A DNA stretch of 17,883 nucleotides, from assembly GCA_035693105.1 (NCBI GenBank), contig DASSHC010000311.1:1-17883 (forward strand), written 5' to 3'. The stretch comes from DASSHC01 sp035693105. GTDB taxonomy: Bacteria; Chloroflexota; Chloroflexia; Thermomicrobiales; Thermomicrobiaceae. Position 1 is the first letter of the stretch. Each line of letters begins with the position of its first letter. The notes under the pieces were generated by a model. The model made no database searches. It was not told where the DNA came from and saw only the letters and a list, made by a program, of their open reading frames with translations. The translations under genes and the position numbers were made by a program. This document shows, piece after piece, positions 8,280 to 16,577 of the stretch.

Positions 8280-8475
8280 GCCTCCTTGGCTCGAGGAGTG
8301 AGCGGACGCGACAGCTGCGGGCGATCTGGCTTCGCCGCGCGAAGGCGGCGTCACAGTTGCGGCACAGCCCCGGATTCGCACCGGTGTTCTCCCGCGACCG
8401 CCGGTCGATGCGACCGGCAACCGCTGCCGCAGGTCAATCATGCCGGCGCCGTGATGCCGGCAGGCGCAGTGTGGC
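8280..8475 (-). promoter_or_regulatory. Cobalamin riboswitch
   Basis: The minus strand of 8394-8349 carries the conserved core: GGGAGAACACCGGTGCGAAT, then CCGGGG, CTGTGCCGCAACTGTGACG. These match the family pattern GGGAA-GGTG-AA-TCC-GC-G-CCGC-ACTGT. The B12 box appears as GAAGCCAGATCGCCCGCAGC near 8333-8314. CCGGTCG/CGACCGG (about 8420-8400) forms the strong P3-type arm, and GCCGC/GCGGC forms the arm between core and B12 box. A last hairpin CTCCT-loop-AGGAG (8298-8282) has loop CGAGCCA, whose AGCC can pair with GGCT in the core, as in the L5-L13 kissing contact. The 5' boundary is approximate. No strong promoter is visible; TTGCAC (8496-8491)-17-CACACT is a weak candidate. Confidence 0.93.
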
Positions 8476-8494
8476 ACGAAGACAGGTTTCGTGC
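8474..8494. repeat. Perfect 7-bp hairpin upstream of riboswitch
   Basis: GCACGAA (8474-8480) and TTCGTGC (8488-8494) form a perfect inverted repeat with a 7-base loop, in the intergenic region between the riboswitch transcript and the divergent nucleosidase gene. It may be an operator or part of the riboswitch 5' stem. Nothing else is assigned in 8495-8526. Confidence 0.4.
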
Positions 8495-8526
8495 AAGTCG
8501 TGAGCGCGCGGCGATCCGGTGGGCGA

Positions 8527-8556
8527 TTGACGGCGCGGGGAGATGGCCCGCATCAT
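8527..8556 (+). promoter_or_regulatory. Candidate promoter of the nucleosidase gene
   Basis: TTGACG (8527-8532), 18 bases, CATCAT (8551-8556): five and four matches to the sigma70 hexamers. The start would be near 8563, about 30 bases before the ATG at 8594. Confidence 0.45.
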
Positions 8557-8593
8557 CAGGCCCGGGATGGGCTTGCCGAATGCTGGAGGAGCG

Positions 8594-9382
8594 ATGAGCG
8601 AGTCGGAAGCACCGCTGGCGATCGTCTGCGCCATGAGCACCGAGCTGCGCCACGCGCTGGAGGCCGCCGCGATCGCCGGCGAGCGTCGCGCCGGGCCGTG
8701 GACGATCGATTCCGGCCGTATCGATGGGCGCGCCGTGCTGCTGGTGCGCAGCGGTATCGGCATGGTCAACGCCGCCGCGGCCCTCTCGGCGCTGTTGGCG
8801 CTTGAGCGGCCCGCCGCCGTGCTGAACTACGGCTGCGCCGGGGCGCACCGCGCCGACCTCCTGCCGGGCGACGTCGTCGTCGGCGAGAGCCTGGTCGCGC
8901 CGCAGTCGCTGACCGTCTTGCCCGGCGGCGAAGAGCGCTATACCGGCATCTTCTGCGCCCATGGCCCCGATGCCAGGCCGGTCGAGATGATTGACACCGA
9001 GCGCGCGCTCCTCGATGCGGTGACGCGCGCCGCGCAGGGCTGGCAGCCGGAGCCCTGGCCGGGCGCCGCGACCGGGAGCCGGCGCCCCGCAGTCCAGCGC
9101 GGCATCGTCGCCTCGGCCGACTGCTGGACCCAGCACGCGCCGCGCATCGAGGCGCTCAACCAGCGTCACGGCTCGCTCTGCGAAGACATGGAAGCCGCCG
9201 CCCTGGCGCAGGTCTGCGCCCTCTGGCAGATCCCCTTCTTGACGGTCAAAGACATCTCCAACAACGAGCTGCTGGCCGTCACCGAGCTGGACGAGGTCAT
9301 GCCCTCGCTGGAGCCGCACCTCGACGAGCTCGGCCGCCGCGCCTGGGCCCTGCTGCGGCGTGCGCTGCCGCTGATGCCGTAA
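8594..9382 (+). CDS. Nucleosidase of the MTAN/futalosine hydrolase superfamily
   Basis: Cytoplasmic enzyme of the PNP_UDP_1 family that cleaves the N-glycosidic bond of a purine nucleoside. The product has 262 residues. The N-terminus LAIVCAMSTELRHAL is typical of 5'-methylthioadenosine/S-adenosylhomocysteine nucleosidases. The ribose-binding region EDMEAAALAQVC includes Glu200 of the ME pair. At the purine-binding position, where MTAN has the catalytic Asp in an ISD motif, this protein has DISNN with Asn223. In this superfamily Asn is usual with 6-oxopurines, so futalosine hydrolase (MqnB-like) or an inosine/guanosine enzyme is possible. An insert rich in Pro/Trp/Arg (about 150-172) is unusual. 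The ATG at 8594 follows GGAGGA closely, which decides the start against an in-frame ATG at 8543. It is divergent from the B12 operon. Confidence 0.82.
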   Translation: MSESEAPLAIVCAMSTELRHALEAAAIAGERRAGPWTIDSGRIDGRAVLLVRSGIGMVNAAAALSALLALERPAAVLNYGCAGAHRADLLPGDVVVGESLVAPQSLTVLPGGEERYTGIFCAHGPDARPVEMIDTERALLDAVTRAAQGWQPEPWPGAATGSRRPAVQRGIVASADCWTQHAPRIEALNQRHGSLCEDMEAAALAQVCALWQIPFLTVKDISNNELLAVTELDEVMPSLEPHLDELGRRAWALLRRALPLMP

Positions 9383-9464
9383 TGGCGCTTTGCACTGGTG
9401 GGGTCGACGTTGAGCACGCGCCAGTCGCCAGGGGCCAGCCAGGGGGATACGGTGGGGCGACGGC

Positions 9465-10286
9465 ATGACCAGCAGGCAACCCGGCGACGGGGAAGAGCAG
9501 ACGTGCCGTTCGAAGAAGTGGCAGCGAGCGTGGCTCAAGTCGAGCTTCCTCTGGGCGCCGGTGCTCTACCTGGCGGCATACGTGCTCTTCGTGCGGCTGC
9601 GCGCGCTGGCGAACCAGACCGGTGTCCCCGTGCGCTTTCGCTACCCGATTCAGATCGATCACGCGCTCTTTGCCGGTCGTGATCCGACCGTCGTGCTCCA
9701 GTCGTGGCTGCATCAGACGAGCCATATCACCCTGTTCGATTCGCTGCTGGTGGCGGTCTACGCGACCTATTTCTTCGTGCCCCATCTCGTGGCGCTGTAC
9801 TTCTGGCTGCGCCGCGATGCGCGCACCGTCCCGTACATCCTGGCCTTCTTCGGCACGCTCTACCTCGGGCTCATCCCCATCTTCCTCGTCCCGACCGCCC
9901 CGCCCTGGCTGGCGTCGGAGCGCGGCTACCTGCCCCCGATCACACGGTTGGCCCCGCTCGCGATCGACCAGATTATCCCCGGCAGCTTCGGCACGGGGGA
10001 CCGGCTGGCCGGACCGAACCCCGTCGCGGCGATGCCGTCCCTGCACGTGGCCGGGATCTGCGTCGTCGCCTTCGTACTCTTCGGCTGGGATGCACCGCTC
10101 GGCACGATCCTCGGCGCGCTCTACATCCTGGCGATGGGCTTCGCGCTGATTTATCTCGGCGAGCACTATCTCAGCGATGTCGTCGCCGGTGCGCTGCTGG
10201 CCGGCGGTTCCTGGTACGCCGCGCAGCGAATTCAACGCCACTACTGGAGTGCTCCCTCGCAACCAACGGCCAGGGGAAGCGAGTAG
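9465..10286 (+). CDS. PAP2-family membrane phosphatase/phosphotransferase (inositolphosphotransferase-like)
   Basis: Integral membrane enzyme acting on a lipid phosphate or transferring a phospho-head group. The product has 273 residues with about six hydrophobic helices (28-46, 90-115, 121-144, 195-208, 211-231, 236-250). The PAP2 catalytic signature is present in two parts: NPVAAMPSLHVA (185-196, His194) and YLGEHYLSDVVAG (230-242, His234, Asp238). FLVPTAPPWLA (140-150) resembles the first motif of the AUR1/IPC-synthase-like subgroup. The N-terminal 27 residues are polar and cytoplasmic. The ATG at 9465 is preceded by GGTGGGG at about 7 bases. It follows the nucleosidase gene by 82 bases on the same strand, and no functional link is visible. 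The actual substrate cannot be read from the sequence. Confidence 0.87.
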   Translation: MTSRQPGDGEEQTCRSKKWQRAWLKSSFLWAPVLYLAAYVLFVRLRALANQTGVPVRFRYPIQIDHALFAGRDPTVVLQSWLHQTSHITLFDSLLVAVYATYFFVPHLVALYFWLRRDARTVPYILAFFGTLYLGLIPIFLVPTAPPWLASERGYLPPITRLAPLAIDQIIPGSFGTGDRLAGPNPVAAMPSLHVAGICVVAFVLFGWDAPLGTILGALYILAMGFALIYLGEHYLSDVVAGALLAGGSWYAAQRIQRHYWSAPSQPTARGSE

Positions 10287-10385
10287 CAACGCGTCCCCGC
10301 GGCGCGATACACCCAGCGCGCCTTCGGCGTGCGAGACCGCGCGGGAAATCAGGTGGCATGAACGTACACTTTCCGCGCCTCACCC

Positions 10386-10414
10386 TTGAGACTCTCCGAC
10401 GCTCCTGGTATAAT
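10386..10414 (+). promoter_or_regulatory. Sigma70-type promoter of the pyr operon
   Basis: TTGAGA (10386-10391), 17 bases, TATAAT (10409-10414): a near-consensus promoter. The start is predicted near 10421, leaving a leader of about 180 bases before pyrC. The 99 bases between the PAP2 stop and the -35 (10287-10385) show no gene. Confidence 0.88.
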
Positions 10415-10431
10415 CTCTCGGATGCACCGAA

Positions 10432-10480
10432 GTCGGTCGTCTACGGACCCAGGGACGGGCAGTTGCTGAGCGAGACCGAC
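10432..10480 (+). promoter_or_regulatory. Candidate PyrR-binding anti-antiterminator hairpin
   Basis: GTCGGTC (10432-10438) pairs perfectly with GACCGAC (10474-10480). The enclosed arm contains ACCCAGGGACGGGCAG, with CAGGGA fitting the CNGNGA loop recalled for PyrR sites. A competing fold exists: CCAGGG (10449-10454) can pair with CCTTTGG (10521-10527, one bulged T) and CAGT (10460-10463) with ACTG (10516-10519). That would open the terminator. The arrangement matches PyrR-type attenuation, in which UMP-bound PyrR stabilises the first hairpin. pyrR itself is not in the window, so the regulator is inferred. Confidence 0.5.
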
Positions 10481-10518
10481 ACCTGGATAGCGTACGCGCA
10501 ACCTGCGACGTGGCGACT

Positions 10519-10556
10519 GGCCTTTGGACTCCTTTCGAGCCCAGGGGCCTTTTTTT
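10519..10556 (+). terminator. Leader terminator (attenuator) ahead of pyrC
   Basis: GGCCTTTGG (10519-10527) pairs with CCAGGGGCC (10541-10549), extended inward by CTC/GAG (10529-10531/10537-10539) around loop CTTTC. Seven T (10550-10556) follow. It lies between the strong promoter and pyrC, about 100 to 130 bases downstream of the predicted start, so it must be a regulated attenuator and not an operon end. Confidence 0.9.
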
Positions 10557-10598
10557 ATGCGCGGGTCGTGGCCAAGACGGAGCGATGAGGGGGCCAGG

Positions 10599-11907
10599 TT
10601 GGAGCTGTTCATCCAGGGGGGACGGGTCATCGATCCGGAGCAGGGCTTGGACGAGGTTGCCGATATCCTCGTCTCCGGTGACCGTATCGCCGCCGTCGGC
10701 CCCAGCCTGACCCGGCCGGGGGGTGTGGACAAGCTCAACGCCCACGGCATGCTCGTCATGCCCGGTCTGGTCGACGTTCATGCTCACCTGCGCGACCCCG
10801 GTTTCACCGCCAAGGAGACGCTGGAGACCGGCGCGCAGTCCGCGCTCAAGGGCGGCTTCACCACGGTCTGCTGCATGCCCAACACCGACCCGGCGCTCGA
10901 TACGCCCGAGCGCGTGGCCGACATCGTGACGCGGGCGCGCGAGCTGCCGCTGCGCCTCTTCCCGCTCGGCGCGATCTCGCTGGAGCGGCGCGGCGAGGAG
11001 CTGGCCGATCTGGCCGGCATGACCGAGGCGGGCGCGGTCGGCTTCTCAGACGATGGCGACAGCACGCGCAGCTCGCAGGTGATGCGCGAGGCGCTGGCGT
11101 GGTCGAAAGACTCGGGCAAGCCGATCATGGTCCACTGTGAGGACTGGACGCTGATCAATGGCGGGGTGATGCACGAGGGCGCGGTCTCGCGCGAGCTGGG
11201 CCTGCCGGGCATCCCGGCCGCCGCCGAGGAGATCATTACCAACCGCGACATCGAGCTGGCCCGCCTGACCGGCGGCTGGCTGCACGTGCTCCACGTCAGC
11301 ACGGCGCTGGGGCGTGACCTGGTGCGCCGGGCCAAGGAGCAGGGCGTGCCGGTCACCGCCGAGGTGATGCCGCATCACCTGCTGCTGACCGACGAGTGGG
11401 TCGCCGGTCGCCGCCGTTTCGTCGGCGACGAGCGTGTCTACCGCACGGTCTGCCCCGATCCCAATGCCAAAGTGAATCCGCCGCTGCGCGGCGAGGCCGA
11501 CGCTCGGGCGTTGCTGGCCGGGTTGCGCGAGGGCACCTTCGACATTCTGGCGACCGACCACGCGCCGCACGCGCCGGAGGACAAGTCGGACGACCTGCTG
11601 CGCGCGGCCAACGGCATGATCGGATTCGAGCTGGCGCTGCCGCTGCTGCTGCGGCTGGTGCGCGCCGGCGATCTGTCACTCTTGATGCTGGTCGACCTTC
11701 TCTCGACCAGGCCAGCCAGGCTCTTCGGCCTGCCGGGCGGACGGCTGAGGCCGGGCTCGCCCGCCGACCTGATCGTGGTTGATCCGGAGCAGGAGTGGAA
11801 CGTGAACGAGACGACGATCGCTTCCAAGAGCAAGAACACCCCGCTGCTGGGGATGACGGTGCAAGGGAAGGTGCGACTGACGATGGTGAATGGGGAGGTC
11901 CGCTACC

Positions 11908-11915
<8 letters not shown>
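10599..11915 (+). CDS. pyrC: Dihydroorotase, class I
   Basis: Third step of UMP synthesis: reversible cyclisation of carbamoyl-aspartate to dihydroorotate by a zinc enzyme of the amidohydrolase superfamily in the cytoplasm. From the TTG start the product has 438 residues, near the usual 425-430. The metal motif DVHAHLRDPG has His61 and His63. CMPNTDP, VHCEDW, LHVLHVST and MPHHLLLTDE follow in family order, and the catalytic Asp320 lies in ATDHAPH. I choose TTG at 10599, behind TGAGGGGG at 5 bases, giving LELFIQGGRVIDPEQG. ATG codons at 10524 and 10557 fall inside or against the leader terminator and have no ribosome site. The end overlaps the carA start by 8 bases. pyrB, which often precedes pyrC, is absent. 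Confidence 0.95.
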
Positions 11916-13065
<1,150 letters not shown>

Positions 13066-13067
13066 GC

Positions 13068-16000
13068 ATGAGCGCAGCAGACACGCAATCAGTCGGGAGC
13101 GTCCTGGTCATCGGCTCGGGACCGATCATCATCGGCCAGGCAGCGGAGTTCGACTACGCCGGCTCGCAAGCCATTCGCGCCCTGCGAGAGGAGGGGGTGC
13201 GCTCGATCCTGGTCAACTCCAACCCGGCCACGATCATGACCGACGAGGATCTGGCCGACGTCGTCTACATCGAGCCGCTGACGGTCGAGTCGCTGCGGCG
13301 CATCATCGCCCAGGAGCGTCCGGACGGACTGCTGCCGACGCTGGGCGGGCAGACCGGGCTCAACCTGGCGGTGCGCTTGGCCGAGGCCGGTGTGCTGGAG
13401 GAATTCAACGTGCGGCTGCTCGGCACGCCATTGGAGGCGATCAAGCGCGCCGAGGACCGCGAGCTGTTCAAGCAGCTCTTGATCGAGATCGGCGAGCCGG
13501 TGATCGAGAGCGCCATCGTGCATACGCAGCCGGAGGCGCACGCCTTCGCCCAGCAGGTGCCGCTGCCGCTGATCATTCGCCCGGCCTACACGTTGGGCGG
13601 CACTGGCGGCGGCATCGCCACCACACCGCAGGAGCTGGACCGGCTGGTGGCCAGCGGCCTCAACGCCAGTCCCATCCACCAGATCTTGCTGGAGCGCTGC
13701 CTGACCGGCTGGAAAGAGATCGAGTACGAGGTGATGCGGGACGCCAACGACACCTGCATCACCATCTGCAACATGGAGAACCTGGACCCGATGGGGGTCC
13801 ACACCGGCGACAGCATCGTGGTCGCGCCCAGCCAGACGCTGAGCGACCGCGAGTATCAGATGCTGCGCTCGGCCTCGCTGCGCATCATCCGCGCGCTGGG
13901 CATCGAGGGCGGCTGCAACATTCAGTTCGGCCTCGATCCCAAGTCGTTCCAGTACTACGTGATCGAGGTCAACCCGCGCGTCAGCCGCTCCTCGGCGCTG
14001 GCCTCGAAGGCGACCGGCTACCCGATCGCCCGCGTGGCCGCCAAGATCGCGGTCGGCAAGCGGCTCGACGAGGTGCTCAACTCGGTCACGCAGCAGACGA
14101 CGGCCGCCTTCGAGCCGGCGCTCGACTACGTGGTGGTCAAGATCCCGCGCTGGCCCTTCGACAAGTTCACCCGCGCCGACCGCACCATTGACACCCAGAT
14201 GAAGGCCACCGGCGAGGTGATGGCCATCGACCGCTCCTTCGAGGCGGCGCTGCAGAAGGCGGTACGCTCCTTGGAGTCGGACCAGAACGATCTCCTCTGG
14301 GAGGATCCGGTCTGGAACGTCTCGGCCGGCGATCTCTGGGAGCAGATCCGCCGCCCGAACGACCTGCGCCTGTGGGCGATGGCCGCCGCGCTGCGGCGAG
14401 GCGCCGCGCCCGAGGAGGTCAGCGCGGCCAGCGGGGTCGATCCCTGGTTCACCCGCAAACTGAAGCGGATTGTCCGGCTGGAGGAGCGCATCACCGCGGA
14501 GCCGCTGACGCCCGAGCTCCTCTGGCAGGCCAAGCGCGCCGCCTTCGGCGACGCCCAGATCGCCGCGCTGACCGGGCGCGAGGCCGCGGCGGTGCGCGCG
14601 CTGCGCTACGAGGCCGGGATCGTGCCGGTCTACAAGATGGTCGACACCTGCGCCGCCGAGTTCGAGGCCATGACGCCCTACTTCTACAGTACCTACGAGG
14701 AGGAGGACGAGGCGCCGCCGCTGCCGGGACGCAAGGCATTGGTCGTGGGCTCGGGGCCGATCCGCATCGGGCAAGGGATCGAGTTCGACTACGCCAGCGT
14801 CAAGGCGGCGCAGACGCTGCGCGAGTCCGGCTTCGGCGCCATCATGGTCAACAGCAACCCGGAGACCGTCTCGACCGACTTCGACACCTCCGACCGGCTC
14901 TACTTTGAGCCGCTGGACGAGGAGAGCGTGGGCGAGATCCTGCGCCACGAGGCGGGCGGCGATCTAACCAAGCTCCCGCCGGTCATCCTGCAGTTTGGCG
15001 GGCAGACGGCGATCAACCTGGCCGAGCCGCTGGCCGAGCGCGGCGTGCCGATCCTGGGGAGCGCGCTGGAGGCGATCGACGTGGCCGAGGACCGGCGCCG
15101 CTTCGAGGCCTTCCTCTCGCGGCTAGGCATCCCGCAGCCGCCGGGGGCGGGCGTGACGACCGTGGCCGAGGCGCTGCAGGTGGCCGAGCGCATCGGCTAC
15201 CCGGTGCTGGTGCGCCCCAGCTACGTGCTGGGCGGGCGCGCCATGGAGGTTGTGCTCAGCCCCGACCGGCTCGCCAGCTACCTGGAGACCGCGGTGGTGC
15301 TGAACGTCAAGCACCCGATCCTGATCGATAAGTACCTGCAAGGGAAAGAGGTCGAGGTCGACGCCATCTGCGACGGGCAGGCGGTGCTGATCCCCGGCGT
15401 CATGGAGCACATCGAGCGCGCGGGCGTGCACTCCGGTGACAGCTACGCGGTCTACCCCGGCCTCAATCTGACGAGCGACGAGGTCGAGCAGTTGGTCGAG
15501 TACACCACCGACATCGCGCTGGCGCTGGGGGCGGTGGGGCTGATCAACATCCAGTACGTGATTCACCAGGGCCAGATCTACGTCCTGGAGGTCAACCCGC
15601 GCGCCAGTCGCACGGTGCCCTTCCTGAGCAAGGCGACGGGCGTGCCGATGGTGCGCCTGGCGACCAACGCCATGCTGGGCCGCACGCTGGCCGAGCAGGG
15701 CTTCGCCGGGGGGCTCTGGCCACGCCAGCCGCTGGTGGCGGTCAAGGCTCCGGTCTTCTCGATGGCCAAGCTGCGCGGGGTCGAGGTCCATCTCGGACCG
15801 GAGATGAAGTCGACCGGCGAGGCGATGGGGATCGACCGCGCCTTCGCCCCGGCGCTCTTCAAGGCGCTCCAGGCCGCGGGGATGGCGCTGCCGCCGAGCG
15901 GCGCCGTGCTGGTCAGCCTGGCCGACCCGGACAAGGCCGAGGGACTGGCGCTGGCCCGGAAGCTGGTCGATATGGACTACCGCATCTTCGCCACCGAGGG

Positions 16001-16313
16001 CACGGCGGCCCATTTCGAGCAGGCCGGGCTGCCGGTCCAGCTCGTCACCAAGCGGATCGGCCGCGGCTCGCCGGATGTGCTCGACATCATCATCGACGGA
16101 ACCGTGCAGGCGGTGATCAATACGCCGGGCCCGGCGCAGAGCGAGGTGCTCGACGGCTTCAAGATACGGCGCGCGGCGGTGGAGAAGGGCATCCCCTGCA
16201 TCACCTCGCTCGACACCGCTCACGCGGTCGTCTGTGCCACCGAAGCGGCGGGCGACGGCTACGCCGTGCAGCCGCTGCCGAGCTACCGCCAGGCGCAGCA
16301 CGCGGCGGTGTGA
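13068..16313 (+). CDS. carB: Carbamoyl-phosphate synthase, large subunit
   Basis: Makes carbamoyl phosphate from bicarbonate, two ATP and the ammonia delivered by CarA. The product has 1081 residues, full length for the family. It has the internal duplication: GSGPIIIGQAAEFDYAGSQ near the start and GSGPIRIGQGIEFDYASVK near 560. Each begins an ATP-grasp half (about 1-400 and 555-935), with RPAYTLGGTGGG and RPSYVLGGRAMEVV as the glycine-rich nucleotide loops. An oligomerisation region lies between (about 405-550), with a C-terminal MGS-like allosteric domain (about 945-1081) where UMP and ornithine usually act. The ATG at 13068 follows AGGAG at 6 bases. No frameshift or truncation is seen. It is the last gene before a repeat-rich gap. 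Confidence 0.98.
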   Translation: MSAADTQSVGSVLVIGSGPIIIGQAAEFDYAGSQAIRALREEGVRSILVNSNPATIMTDEDLADVVYIEPLTVESLRRIIAQERPDGLLPTLGGQTGLNLAVRLAEAGVLEEFNVRLLGTPLEAIKRAEDRELFKQLLIEIGEPVIESAIVHTQPEAHAFAQQVPLPLIIRPAYTLGGTGGGIATTPQELDRLVASGLNASPIHQILLERCLTGWKEIEYEVMRDANDTCITICNMENLDPMGVHTGDSIVVAPSQTLSDREYQMLRSASLRIIRALGIEGGCNIQFGLDPKSFQYYVIEVNPRVSRSSALASKATGYPIARVAAKIAVGKRLDEVLNSVTQQTTAAFEPALDYVVVKIPRWPFDKFTRADRTIDTQMKATGEVMAIDRSFEAALQKAVRSLESDQNDLLWEDPVWNVSAGDLWEQIRRPNDLRLWAMAAALRRGAAPEEVSAASGVDPWFTRKLKRIVRLEERITAEPLTPELLWQAKRAAFGDAQIAALTGREAAAVRALRYEAGIVPVYKMVDTCAAEFEAMTPYFYSTYEEEDEAPPLPGRKALVVGSGPIRIGQGIEFDYASVKAAQTLRESGFGAIMVNSNPETVSTDFDTSDRLYFEPLDEESVGEILRHEAGGDLTKLPPVILQFGGQTAINLAEPLAERGVPILGSALEAIDVAEDRRRFEAFLSRLGIPQPPGAGVTTVAEALQVAERIGYPVLVRPSYVLGGRAMEVVLSPDRLASYLETAVVLNVKHPILIDKYLQGKEVEVDAICDGQAVLIPGVMEHIERAGVHSGDSYAVYPGLNLTSDEVEQLVEYTTDIALALGAVGLINIQYVIHQGQIYVLEVNPRASRTVPFLSKATGVPMVRLATNAMLGRTLAEQGFAGGLWPRQPLVAVKAPVFSMAKLRGVEVHLGPEMKSTGEAMGIDRAFAPALFKALQAAGMALPPSGAVLVSLADPDKAEGLALARKLVDMDYRIFATEGTAAHFEQAGLPVQLVTKRIGRGSPDVLDIIIDGTVQAVINTPGPAQSEVLDGFKIRRAAVEKGIPCITSLDTAHAVVCATEAAGDGYAVQPLPSYRQAQHAAV

Positions 16314-16335
16314 GGGAATGGTCCCCTCACCCCAG

Positions 16336-16359
16336 CCCTCTCCCGTGCGCGGGAGAGGG
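16336..16359. repeat. CCCTCTCCC/GGGAGAGGG palindrome
   Basis: CCCTCTCCC (16336-16344), centre GTGCGC, GGGAGAGGG (16351-16359): a perfect 9-bp stem, with a tenth G-C pair closing a TGCG loop. It begins 22 bases after the carB stop. No T-run follows, so a termination role is doubtful. The CCCTCACCCC...CTCTCCC form is of a type dispersed through many GC-rich genomes. Confidence 0.55.
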
Positions 16360-16399
16360 GGAGTGGCGAATGACAAGGGCTTGAGGTAGGGGTTAGACG

Positions 16400-16513
16400 G
16401 CTCCCTCGACTGCGCTCGGGATGACAGGGGGAGTTCGGGGCGGACGAATTCGACTCGTGCCGTCCGAAAGGCCGCAACCGAAACACTGTCATCCTGAGCG
16501 AAGTCGAAGGATC
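16400..16513. repeat. 27-base inverted repeat pair with nested hairpin
   Basis: The 27 bases at 16400-16426 and the reverse complement of 16487-16513 match at 23 of 27 positions; shared cores are TCGACT, CGCTC and GGATGACA. Between them CGGACG (16441-16446) and CGTCCG (16461-16466) form a nested inverted repeat. The whole could fold into one long cruciform or RNA hairpin. It looks like a non-autonomous dispersed intergenic repeat, with no coding capacity. It separates carB from pyrE. Confidence 0.6.
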
Positions 16514-16577
16514 CGTCCTCACGAGACACCCATGCTCGTCGGATGGGCACCGATTAGGCGGTGAGGACCAGCACGCC

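Noticed and set aside
8247..8477. 76-codon minus-strand frame MPHCACRHH...
   Set aside because: It runs straight through the cobalamin riboswitch, whose RNA structure explains the sequence. Only its last seven codons are discussed, as a possible leader ORF.
7494..8597. 367-codon plus-strand frame opposite the barrel protein and riboswitch
   Set aside because: It crosses a riboswitch and a well-supported gene on the other strand; composition is shadow-like.
13089..14948. 619-codon open frame antisense to carB
   Set aside because: It mirrors the codon bias of carB in a GC-rich genome, has no family motif and is low in complexity.
16336..16359. Intrinsic terminator after carB
   Set aside because: The stem is strong but no T-run follows on the plus strand, and the sequence is of a dispersed repeat type.
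15123..16550. 475-codon antisense frame over the carB end and the repeats
   Set aside because: Its first part translates the dispersed repeats and the rest is antisense to carB; no ribosome site or motif.
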